This document shows positions 57,540 through 64,000 of a stretch of 64,000 bases of DNA, piece by piece. The notes beneath the pieces were generated by a model that saw only the letters and a list, made by a program, of their open reading frames with translations, made no database searches and was not told the origin of the DNA. Origin of the DNA: Pseudofrankia saprophytica (GTDB taxonomy: Bacteria; Actinomycetota; Actinomycetes; Frankiales; Frankiaceae); the NCBI RefSeq assembly GCF_000235425.2, contig NZ_KI912266.1:2300142-2364141 (forward strand). Direction: 5' to 3'. The first letter of the stretch is position 1. Each line of letters opens with the position of its first letter. A program made the position numbers and the translations under genes.

Positions 57540-58928
57540 TCAGCCGCCGTAGACCGTCCGTCCGGGCAGTTCCTCCTTGGCGAGCCGGCGGTTGAGGTGC
57601 AGGCCCTCCATCGCCAGCTCCAGCGCCGCGGCGGCGACCCCCGGCGACTCGGCGCCGTCCACCCCGAGCTTGGTGAGCATGCCGGCGAGCCCGGGGACCG
57701 GGCCGACCCGGCGCAGCAGCTCGGCGGCCGGGACCAGGTCGCCGGTCTCCACCGGGCCGTCCGCGTCGAAGCGCTTCTGCAGCCCGGCCAGGTCCGTGCC
57801 GGCGAGCCGGGCCCGGAACGTCTCGGCGATCGCCCGGCGCAGCAGGTGGGTGAGGATCTCGTCCTCCCTGCCCTCCTCGAGCGCCTCGAACTCGACCTTG
57901 CCGCGCACGGCCGGCACGATCGATCCGAGGTCGACGACCCGGGCCGTCGGGACGTCCTCGCCGGTCAGCGCCGCTCGCCGGACCGCGGAGGCGGCCACCG
58001 TCTCGGCGGCGGCGACGGCGAGCCGGGCCGACACGCCGGAGCGCTGGTCCACCTGGGGGGCGTCGCGGACCAGCCGGGTGAAGCGGGCGACGATCTCGAT
58101 CAGGTGGTCGGGCAGCGCCGGCGCGCCCAGCGGGGAGCCCTCCCAGGCCAGCACCGCCTCCTGGCGGATGAGCCGCAGCTCGTCGTCGAGGCGCAGCGGG
58201 TAGTGGGTGCGCACCTCGGCGCCGAACCGGTCCTTGAGCGGGGTGATGATCCGGCCGCGGTTGGTGTAGTCCTCCGGGTTGGCGGAGGCGACCAGCAGCA
58301 GGTCCATGGGAAGCCGCAGCAGGTAGCCGCGGACCTGGATGTCGCGTTCCTCCAGCACGTTGAGCAGCGCCACCTGGATGCGCTCTGCCAGGTCAGGCAG
58401 CTCGTTGACGCTGAAGATGCCGCGGTTGCAACGGGGAACCAGGCCGTAGTGGACGGTCTCCGGGTCACCGAGGGTGCGACCCTCGGCGACCTTCACCGGG
58501 TCCACGTCGCCGATCAGGTCGCCGACGCTGGTGTCCGGGGTCGCGAGCTTCTCCCCGAACCGGTCGTCGCGGTGCCGCCACGCCACCGGCAGCTCGTCGC
58601 CCACCTCGGCGTGCAGCGCGCGGCAGCGCCCGCAGACGGGCGCGTACGGGTGATCGTTGATCTCGCAGCCGGCGACCACCGGCGACCACTCGTCGAGCAG
58701 GCCGACGAGCGTGCGGATGAGGCGGGTCTTGCCCTGGCCGCGCTCGCCCAGGAAGACGATGTCGTGGCCGGCCAGCAGCGCGCGCTCCACCTGGGGCAGC
58801 ACCGTGTCGTCGAAGCCGACGATGCCGGGGAACCGGTTCTCACCGGCGGCCAGCCTGGTGAGCAGGTTGTCTCGTAGCTCGGTACGCACGGAGCGGTACA
58901 CGTGCCCGGACGCGCGCAGGCCGCTCAC
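57540..58928 (-). CDS. MoxR/Mg-chelatase-type AAA+ ATPase (Rv0958-like)
   Basis: A 462-residue AAA+ ATPase. Walker A is GERGQGKTR (about 61-69), Walker B-like IFSVNELPDL (about 170), with sensor LLLVASANPEDYTNRGR. A CxxC pair lies in APVCGRCRALH between them, a possible zinc site. Downstream the lid and C-terminal region follow the Mg-chelatase I pattern. It works with the VWA protein of the next gene. GTG 58928 is preferred: the frame extends to 59093, but the extra sequence spans a hairpin (58984-59012) that ends in GAGTTTTG on this strand. Confidence 0.87.
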   Translation of the reverse strand: MSGLRASGHVYRSVRTELRDNLLTRLAAGENRFPGIVGFDDTVLPQVERALLAGHDIVFLGERGQGKTRLIRTLVGLLDEWSPVVAGCEINDHPYAPVCGRCRALHAEVGDELPVAWRHRDDRFGEKLATPDTSVGDLIGDVDPVKVAEGRTLGDPETVHYGLVPRCNRGIFSVNELPDLAERIQVALLNVLEERDIQVRGYLLRLPMDLLLVASANPEDYTNRGRIITPLKDRFGAEVRTHYPLRLDDELRLIRQEAVLAWEGSPLGAPALPDHLIEIVARFTRLVRDAPQVDQRSGVSARLAVAAAETVAASAVRRAALTGEDVPTARVVDLGSIVPAVRGKVEFEALEEGREDEILTHLLRRAIAETFRARLAGTDLAGLQKRFDADGPVETGDLVPAAELLRRVGPVPGLAGMLTKLGVDGAESPGVAAAALELAMEGLHLNRRLAKEELPGRTVYGG

Positions 58929-58983
58929 GGTCGTGCCCGCTGGCGTCGAGCCCGCGGCTCCCGCCGGATCGACGGCAAAACTC

Positions 58984-59012
58984 GTACCGGATCGGCGAAG
59001 CCGATCCGGTAC
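58984..59012 (-). terminator. Hairpin between greA and the MoxR-type gene
   Basis: GTACCGGATCGGC at 58984-58996 pairs perfectly with 59000-59012 around GAA. On the minus strand it is followed by GAGTTTTG, a weak intrinsic terminator. It would end greA transcription about 280 bases past that gene. The stem core recurs at 47475 and 55236. Confidence 0.65.
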
Positions 59013-59290
59013 GCCGTCGACTCGGGAGGCCCGAGACGGGACGGCCGCCGACGACGAGGCGGTGGGACGGGGCGGGACCGGCAGATCTACCACCCCACCG
59101 ACGCTACCGCCCGGCTACGGCTTCGCCAGCCCGGTTGCCAAACTCACCCCGAATCGGGTCCCCTCCGCGTGCCCGCTGATCAGGGCAGTTCCGGAAGGTT
59201 CGAGAGCTGAAAGCCCCTGCCGGCGGGGGGCAGTCACCGGCGCAGTCACCGGGGGAGGCCCCGGTGGCGCGACTACCCGACCGCCGCGGC
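59013..59290. other. Intergenic region after greA
   Basis: About 280 bases, no gene seen. Repeated CAGTCACCGG (near 59232 and 59244) and GC-rich dyads are present. Confidence 0.4.
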
Positions 59291-59776
59291 TCAGCGGGCG
59301 TACGGGGCGACGGAGACGATCTCGACGGAGGCGCCCCGGCCGTTCGGGAGGGTGTAGTTGACCTTCTCGCCGGCCTTGTGGCCGTTCACCGCGCCGCCGA
59401 GCGGAGAGGCGGGGGAGAAGACCTCGATGGCCGCGCTGTGGTCCTCCCGGGAGCCGATGAGGAACCTCTCGGTGTCCTTCTCGCCGGGGAAGCGGACCTC
59501 GACGACCATGCCGGGCCCAGCCACGCCGGCGGTGCCCGCCGCCGGCTCGCCCACCTTGGCGTCCCGCAGCAGGTCGGTGAGCTGGCGGATGCGGGCCTCC
59601 TGCTTGCCCTGCTCCTCCTTGGCGGCGTGGTAGCCGCCGTTCTCCTTCAGGTCGCCCTCCTCGCGGGCGGCCTCGATCTTGTTGGCCAGCTCGGTGCGGC
59701 CGGTCGTGGTGAGGTAGTCGAGCTCGGAGCGAAGCCGGTCGTAAGCCTCCTGGGTGAGCCAGGTCTGCTGGGTCAC
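59291..59776 (-). CDS. greA: Transcription elongation factor GreA
   Basis: A 161-residue factor that enters the RNA polymerase secondary channel and stimulates cleavage of backtracked transcripts. The N-terminal coiled coil spans about 10-80 with the acidic tip in REEGDLKENGGYHAAKEEQGK. The C-terminal FKBP-like domain has FSPASPLGGAVNGHKAGEKVNYTLPNG-type sequence near 128-150 (SPLGGAVNGHKAG). GTG start with GAGGAG eight bases before it. Gene order greA-mca (divergent) is common in mycothiol producers. Confidence 0.95.
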   Translation of the reverse strand: MTQQTWLTQEAYDRLRSELDYLTTTGRTELANKIEAAREEGDLKENGGYHAAKEEQGKQEARIRQLTDLLRDAKVGEPAAGTAGVAGPGMVVEVRFPGEKDTERFLIGSREDHSAAIEVFSPASPLGGAVNGHKAGEKVNYTLPNGRGASVEIVSVAPYAR

Positions 59777-60381
59777 GCGTCACGCTCCTCGTAGCAAAGC
59801 AAATACTCAGATTATCAGGAAGATCTAGAAACTCCGGACGACACACGACGCACGCCCATCCGGCGAAGGGCGGTGATCCGGCGGTCCTCGACGTCCTGGA
59901 CCCCGTCGGTCACATCCCCAGGTCCGGAGACGCTGACACCGACGGTCACGCGGCGCCTGCCCTGTGTGCCAGGACGGACAACGCCGACGTCACGCCGCGC
60001 CGCGACCGCGCGCCCCCTCGTCGGACCTCACTGTCCCAGGGACGCGTGCGCGGACGGTGCATTGTGCCACGGCGTTCGGTGACTTTTCCATAACGAACGT
60101 GAACTTGGCCACGGTCGGGGTCCGGTCGGGGCCCGGTCGTGGCAGTGGGCGCCCCGGCCTGTCGGGCGTCTGGCGGCCCCCTCGCGTGGTTCCGGATCGG
60201 AGCCAGCCGCCTGATGGTCTCGCTGGTGGGAGTTCGTGGCCCTGGCCCTGGCGGGCCGGGTCCGGTCGCGGCCGCGGCGTGTCGCGGGCGGGTCGCGTGA
60301 CGTCGGACACATTGACGTGCATGGCCTGGTGAGACGCCGTGGCGAGTCTGGCCTGTCGGGGGTATCAGCCACAATGGCCCT
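59777..60381. promoter_or_regulatory. Divergent region between greA and mca
   Basis: 605 bases without a credible gene. An A/T-rich stretch at 59795-59830 (with TGATAATCTGAG on the minus strand) is the probable greA promoter. CACAAT at 60370-60375, six bases before the mca ATG, fits a leaderless start. The rest shows nothing recognisable. Confidence 0.5.
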
Positions 60382-61356
60382 ATGCCGGTGAACCCCGAGG
60401 CAGCCTCCGCTGGCAGCGGCTTCGCCGCCGAGCGCGCGGTCGCCGCCGAGCCCCTGTCCGAGCCCAAGGCCGCGTCGGGCCGCGGTCTTCGGCTGATGGC
60501 CATACACGCCCACCCCGACGACGAGTCCAGCAAGGGCGCCGCGACGATGGCGCGCTACGTGAGCGAGGGCATCGAGGTTCTCGTCGTCACCTGCACGGGC
60601 GGCGAGGCGGGCAGCGTGCTCAACCCGGCGCTGGACAAGCCCGAGATCGTCGAGCGGCTGTCCGACCTGCGCCGCGAGGAGATGGAGCGGGCGCGGGCCA
60701 TCCTCGGCGTCCGGCAGACCTGGCTCGGCTTCGTCGACTCGGGCCTGCCGGAGGGCGACCCGCTGCCGCCGCTGCCGGCGGGCACGTTCGCCACGCTCGA
60801 CCCGCGGGAGGCGGCCGCGCCGCTGGTCCGGCTGATCCGTGAGTTCCGGCCGCAGGTCATCACGACCTACGACGAGAACGGCGGCTACCCGCACCCCGAC
60901 CACATCATGACCCACAAGATCAGCGCGGTGGCGTTCGAGGCGGCCGGCGACCCGGAGCGCTACCCGGAGCACGGCGTGGCCGCGGATCTTGAGCCGTGGC
61001 AGCCGCTGAAGCTCTACTACCACCTCACCTTCCACAAGGCGCGCATCCTGGCGCTGCACGAGGCGATGCAGACCCGTGGCCTCGAATCGCCCTACGGGGA
61101 GCGGCTGGAGAACTGGATCGACCGAGCCGAGGACAGCGCCCGGCTCACGACCAGCGTCGAGTGCGCCGACTACTTCGAGGTGCGTGACCGGGCGCTGCTG
61201 GCCCACGCCACCCAGGTCGACCCGAACGGCCCCTGGTTCCGGGTGCCGATGGACCTGCAGCGCGAGGCCTGGCCCACGGAGGACTACCAGCTCGCCCGTT
61301 CTCTCATCGAGGTCGGCACCCTCCCCGAGGACGACCTCTTCGCCGGCATCCGGTAG
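60382..61356 (+). CDS. mca: Mycothiol S-conjugate amidase
   Basis: A 324-residue zinc amidase of the PIG-L fold that cleaves mycothiol S-conjugates into GlcN-inositol and a mercapturic acid for export. AIHAHPDDESSKGAATMARY (40-59) is the diagnostic start of Mca, followed by CTGGEAGSVLNPAL, the metal His in NGGYPHPDHIMTH and YYHLTFHKARILALHEAM. The end LARSLIEVGTLPEDDLFAGIR is also typical. About 33 extra Ala-rich residues precede the domain. This is the strongest evidence for mycothiol and thus an actinobacterial host. Likely leaderless. Confidence 0.95.
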   Translation: MPVNPEAASAGSGFAAERAVAAEPLSEPKAASGRGLRLMAIHAHPDDESSKGAATMARYVSEGIEVLVVTCTGGEAGSVLNPALDKPEIVERLSDLRREEMERARAILGVRQTWLGFVDSGLPEGDPLPPLPAGTFATLDPREAAAPLVRLIREFRPQVITTYDENGGYPHPDHIMTHKISAVAFEAAGDPERYPEHGVAADLEPWQPLKLYYHLTFHKARILALHEAMQTRGLESPYGERLENWIDRAEDSARLTTSVECADYFEVRDRALLAHATQVDPNGPWFRVPMDLQREAWPTEDYQLARSLIEVGTLPEDDLFAGIR

Positions 61357-61457
61357 CTTCCCCGGCCTCCGCGAGGTCCGCGGGTCCGGCGGGAACCCCG
61401 GGGGCCCCGCCTGGCTGTGCGCCGAAGATGCGCTGGTGATGGGCGTAAGGTCAGGTT

Positions 61458-61736
61458 GTGAACCAGGTGCTTGCTGGGCCGGTGCTTGCGGCCGATGAGG
61501 TCAGCGGTGGGACAGCTGGGCTGCTCATCGTGGTCTTCCTTGTTGTGGCGGCTGGTTTGGTCTTCTACTTCATGTTCGGCAGCCTCAAGCGGCTGCGCAG
61601 CAACGTCGACCGGGGCGCCTTCGGGGCCGCGAGGGCCGGCGCTCCTTCGGCCGAGGGCGGCGCCGGCGACAAATCCGGGCAGGTCGCCGTTCCCCGCCAG
61701 GCCGACGGGTCCGCGGACACCGACCGCAACGCATAG
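61458..61736 (+). CDS. Small single-pass membrane protein
   Basis: A 92-residue protein with one helix (TAGLLIVVFLVVAAGLVFYFMFGSL, cited by its ends at 19-43), a basic patch KRLRSNVDRGAFGAARAG and a charged tail. Similar small proteins follow mca in other actinobacteria; no function is known. GTG 61458 is preceded by TAAGGT at 61446-61451, six bases away, so it likely has its own leaderless transcript. Confidence 0.75.
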   Translation: MNQVLAGPVLAADEVSGGTAGLLIVVFLVVAAGLVFYFMFGSLKRLRSNVDRGAFGAARAGAPSAEGGAGDKSGQVAVPRQADGSADTDRNA

Positions 61737-61740
61737 AAAC

Positions 61741-61761
61741 GGGCGCGCGGGTCACGCGCCC
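61741..61761. terminator. Candidate hairpin after the small membrane protein gene
   Basis: GGGCGCG and CGCGCCC form a 7-bp stem with a 7-base loop just 5 bases after the stop. C-run instead of U-run follows, so termination is uncertain. The remaining 222 bases up to leuS hold no gene and no clear T-box. Confidence 0.35.
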
Positions 61762-61983
61762 CCGCCGACCAGCGCCGTCGCCCGAACGCCGGAGCCGCCC
61801 GCTTGATCTGGCCGGTGGCGGATGCCGACGGCCGGCGCGCCGGCTGGAAATTCGGTCGCCCCGGTACGCTCGGACGGAGACGATCGACACTGTCCGCGCC
61901 CGCGGCCGCCTGATGTGGAGCCGCGTGATCACACGCGCGCGTGGATCGCGTGGATCATGACCCGCCGAGTGGATGCGACGAGA

Positions 61984-64000
61984 ATGACCGACAACGCTCA
62001 GGACATCACGACCCCACCCGCCACCGCGGCGGCGGAGACCGAGCCGTCGTTCCGGTACGGCGCGCGGCTCGCGGGTGAGATCGAGAACCGGTGGCAGACC
62101 TGGTGGCGCGAGCGAGGCACGTTCGCGTCCCCGAACCCGGTCGGACCGCTGTCCGACGGGTTCGAGGAGGTCAAGGGGCTGACCCCGTTCTTCGTCCTGG
62201 ACATGTTCCCGTACCCGAGCGGCGCGGGGCTGCACGTCGGCCACCCGCTGGGCTACATCGGCACCGACGTGTATGCGCGCTACCTGCGGATGACCGGGAA
62301 GCACGTGCTGCACACCTTCGGCTACGACGCCTTCGGGCTGCCCGCCGAGCAGTACGCCATCAACACCGGCCAGCACCCGCGGGTGACGACCGAGGCGAAC
62401 ATCCGGAACATGCGACGCCAGCTGGGCCGGCTGGGCCTGGGTCACGACACCCGCCGCGAGATCGCGACCACCGACGTCACGTACTACCGGTGGACGCAGT
62501 GGATCTTCAAGAAGATCTTCGACAGCTGGTACGACGAGCGCCTGGACCGGGCCCGCCCGATCGCCGAGCTGGTCGCCGAGTTCGAGGCGGGCACCCGCGT
62601 CCCGAGCCAGGAGACGAACCCGTCCGGCCTGCCCTGGGGCGAGCTGGACGCCACCGAGCGTCGCAGGGTCGTCGACGGCCACCGGCTGGCCTACCTGGCC
62701 GAGGGCCTGGTCAACTGGTGCCCCGGGCTGGGCACCGTGCTGGCCAACGAGGAGGTCACCGCCGAGGGCCGCAGCGACATCGGCAACTACCCGGTGTTCC
62801 GCCGCCCGCTGCGCCAGTGGACGCTGCGGATCACCGCCTACGCCGAACGGCTGATGGCCGACCTGGATCTGGTCGACTGGCCGGACTCGATCAAGCAGAT
62901 GCAGCGCAACTGGATCGGCCCCTCCGATGGCGCCCACGTCACGTTCCCGGCCTGGATCGGCGGCCCCGACGACCCGCCCGGTCCCGCGCTGGCGGTAGAG
63001 GTGTACACCACCCGCCCGGACACCCTGCCCGGCGCGACGTTCATGGTGCTGGCGCCCGAGCACCCGCTGGTCGAGCACCTGACGGCCGCCGCCTGGCGCG
63101 ACGGCACCCCGGACGGCTGGAAGTTCGAGGAAGCTCGCCCGGTCGACGTCGCCGAGGCCGAATGGACCCCCGCCGCCGCCGTCGCCGCCTACCGGGACTT
63201 CGCCGGCAAGCGCAGCGATCGCCAGCGCGGCGAGGAGGTCGACCGCACCGGCGTCTTCACCGGTGCCTACGCCCGCAACCCGATCACCGGGGTGGCCATC
63301 CCGATCTTCCTGGCGGACTATGTGCTGCTGGGTTACGGCACCGGCGCCGTCATGGCCGTCCCCGCACACGACCAGCGCGACTTCTCCTTCGCCCGCGAGT
63401 TCGGCCTGCCGACCCCACCGGTGCTGGCGCCCAGCGACGACTTCCTGGCCGAGCACGGCCTGTCCTCGAAAGACTCGGTCGACGTCTGGCCGGTGGCGTT
63501 CTCCGGCGAGGGCGAGTACCTGCCCGCCCCGCCCGGCGCCCCGGTGCTGACCGGCCTGTCCAAGGCCGACGCGGTGAAGACCACCGTCTCCTGGCTGGAG
63601 GACGCCGGCCGTGGCCGGGCCGCCCGGTCCTACCGGCTGCGCGACTGGCTGTTCTCCCGGCAGCGCTACTGGGGCGAGCCGTTCCCGATCGTCTACGACG
63701 AGACCGGCCTGCCGATCGCCGTGCCCGACGAGGCGCTGCCCGTCGAGCTGCCGGAGATGACGGACTTCCGGCCGACCCCGATGGCCGACGACGACGCGTC
63801 CGAGCCCGTGCCGCCGCTGGCCCGGGCCACCGACTGGACGACGGTGACGCTGGATCTGGGCGACGGGCCGCGCCAGTACCGGCGCGAGACGAACACGATG
63901 CCGCAGTGGGCCGGCTCCTGCTGGTACTACCTGCGTTACCTGGACCCGACGGACACGGAGCGGTTCGTCGACCCGGAGATCGAGCGCTACTGGATGCAGG
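61984..64000 (+). CDS. leuS: Leucyl-tRNA synthetase, N-terminal 672 residues (cut by window edge)
   Basis: A class Ia synthetase that charges tRNA-Leu. HIGH motif: FPYPSGAGLHVGHPLGY (74-90); WQTWWRERGTF precedes it. The CP1 editing domain is present with the TTRPDTLPGATFMVLAPEH motif and YGTGAVMAVPAHDQRD. The frame continues through SRQRYWGEPFPIVY and TMPQWAGSCWYYLRYLD to the edge; the KMSKS loop lies beyond. ATG 61984 is used; ATG 61957 in the same frame would add nine residues. No stop is found inside the window. Confidence 0.96.
   Translation, partial: MTDNAQDITTPPATAAAETEPSFRYGARLAGEIENRWQTWWRERGTFASPNPVGPLSDGFEEVKGLTPFFVLDMFPYPSGAGLHVGHPLGYIGTDVYARYLRMTGKHVLHTFGYDAFGLPAEQYAINTGQHPRVTTEANIRNMRRQLGRLGLGHDTRREIATTDVTYYRWTQWIFKKIFDSWYDERLDRARPIAELVAEFEAGTRVPSQETNPSGLPWGELDATERRRVVDGHRLAYLAEGLVNWCPGLGTVLANEEVTAEGRSDIGNYPVFRRPLRQWTLRITAYAERLMADLDLVDWPDSIKQMQRNWIGPSDGAHVTFPAWIGGPDDPPGPALAVEVYTTRPDTLPGATFMVLAPEHPLVEHLTAAAWRDGTPDGWKFEEARPVDVAEAEWTPAAAVAAYRDFAGKRSDRQRGEEVDRTGVFTGAYARNPITGVAIPIFLADYVLLGYGTGAVMAVPAHDQRDFSFAREFGLPTPPVLAPSDDFLAEHGLSSKDSVDVWPVAFSGEGEYLPAPPGAPVLTGLSKADAVKTTVSWLEDAGRGRAARSYRLRDWLFSRQRYWGEPFPIVYDETGLPIAVPDEALPVELPEMTDFRPTPMADDDASEPVPPLARATDWTTVTLDLGDGPRQYRRETNTMPQWAGSCWYYLRYLDPTDTERFVDPEIERYWMQ

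Noticed and set aside
58929-59093. N-terminal extension of the MoxR-type ATPase to 59093
   Set aside because: The extension is low complexity and spans a hairpin with a terminator-like tail; the AAA+ domain starts after 58928.
61762-61983. T-box leader before leuS
   Set aside because: No AGGGTGGNACCGCG core or matching antiterminator could be found in the 222 bases.

Overview
The window is very GC-rich, uses many GTG starts and many 4-base stop/start overlaps, and encodes a mycothiol S-conjugate amidase (60382-61356), a PPOX/F420-type flavin or deazaflavin protein, FkbM and DUF501 proteins and the Mfd-MazG-Eno-FtsB-DUF501-Ppx gene order. Together these indicate a mycothiol-making actinobacterium. 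A Frankia/Pseudofrankia-type lineage fits the GC content and gene style, but that placement is inference.

Region 1 (1-30537) is a cell-envelope or secreted polysaccharide locus that begins beside the tail of an IS110-family transposase. It holds two GT4 and two GT2 glycosyltransferases and a further GT-like protein. Export and length control are represented by a Wzx-type flippase, a Wzy/ligase-type membrane polymerase and a Wzz-type chain-length protein. Sugar-nucleotide genes are a glucose-1-phosphate cytidylyltransferase, an IspD-like cytidylyltransferase, an extended SDR epimerase/dehydratase, an RmlC-like protein and a C-methyltransferase of the NovU/TylC3 type. Tailoring enzymes are an FkbM methyltransferase, a PIG-L deacetylase, a PhyH-type dioxygenase, an SDR without its catalytic pair and a DUF4910 metallopeptidase-like protein. 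Two GH26-like hydrolases, one a lipoprotein and one membrane-anchored, close the two halves of the cluster, and a mycosin-like subtilase sits near its start. Tyrosyl-tRNA synthetase is embedded in the locus.

Region 2 (30582-45706) is mostly housekeeping: a MerR regulator, Mfd, a SurA-like lipoprotein, MazG, a large SppA, enolase, an FtsB/DivIC-like protein, DUF501, Ppx/GppA, a family-5 uracil-DNA glycosylase whose 5' end looks frameshifted, and a type II NADH dehydrogenase.

Region 3 (45707-46580) has no protein gene. It carries a class-I tRNA-like sequence with a UAA anticodon and an unusual C33, a plausible promoter in front of it, and a duplicated hairpin-bearing repeat behind it.

Region 4 (46580-55142) encodes a Bax-inhibitor-1/YccA-type membrane protein, a PPOX protein, DUF4287, a small conserved-looking ORF, an SGNH (DUF459)/MBOAT pair that probably O-acetylates an envelope polymer, a DUF2269-type membrane protein, a membrane-anchored trypsin-like protease, and a monooxygenase-like gene divergent from a PadR regulator with an inverted-repeat operator between them. 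Region 5 (55391-64000) holds a VWA/MoxR-type ATPase pair (like Rv0959/Rv0958 of mycobacteria), GreA, Mca, a small membrane protein and the first 672 codons of leucyl-tRNA synthetase, cut by the window edge.

The observations I rate highest are three tandem Thr-Glu-Val-Ile motifs in the cytoplasmic tail of the flippase (possible FHA-domain docking sites), the tRNA-like gene, the tightly coupled CDP-sugar operon with its inactive-looking SDR, and a 13-base element shared by the upstream regions of the two GH26 paralogues.
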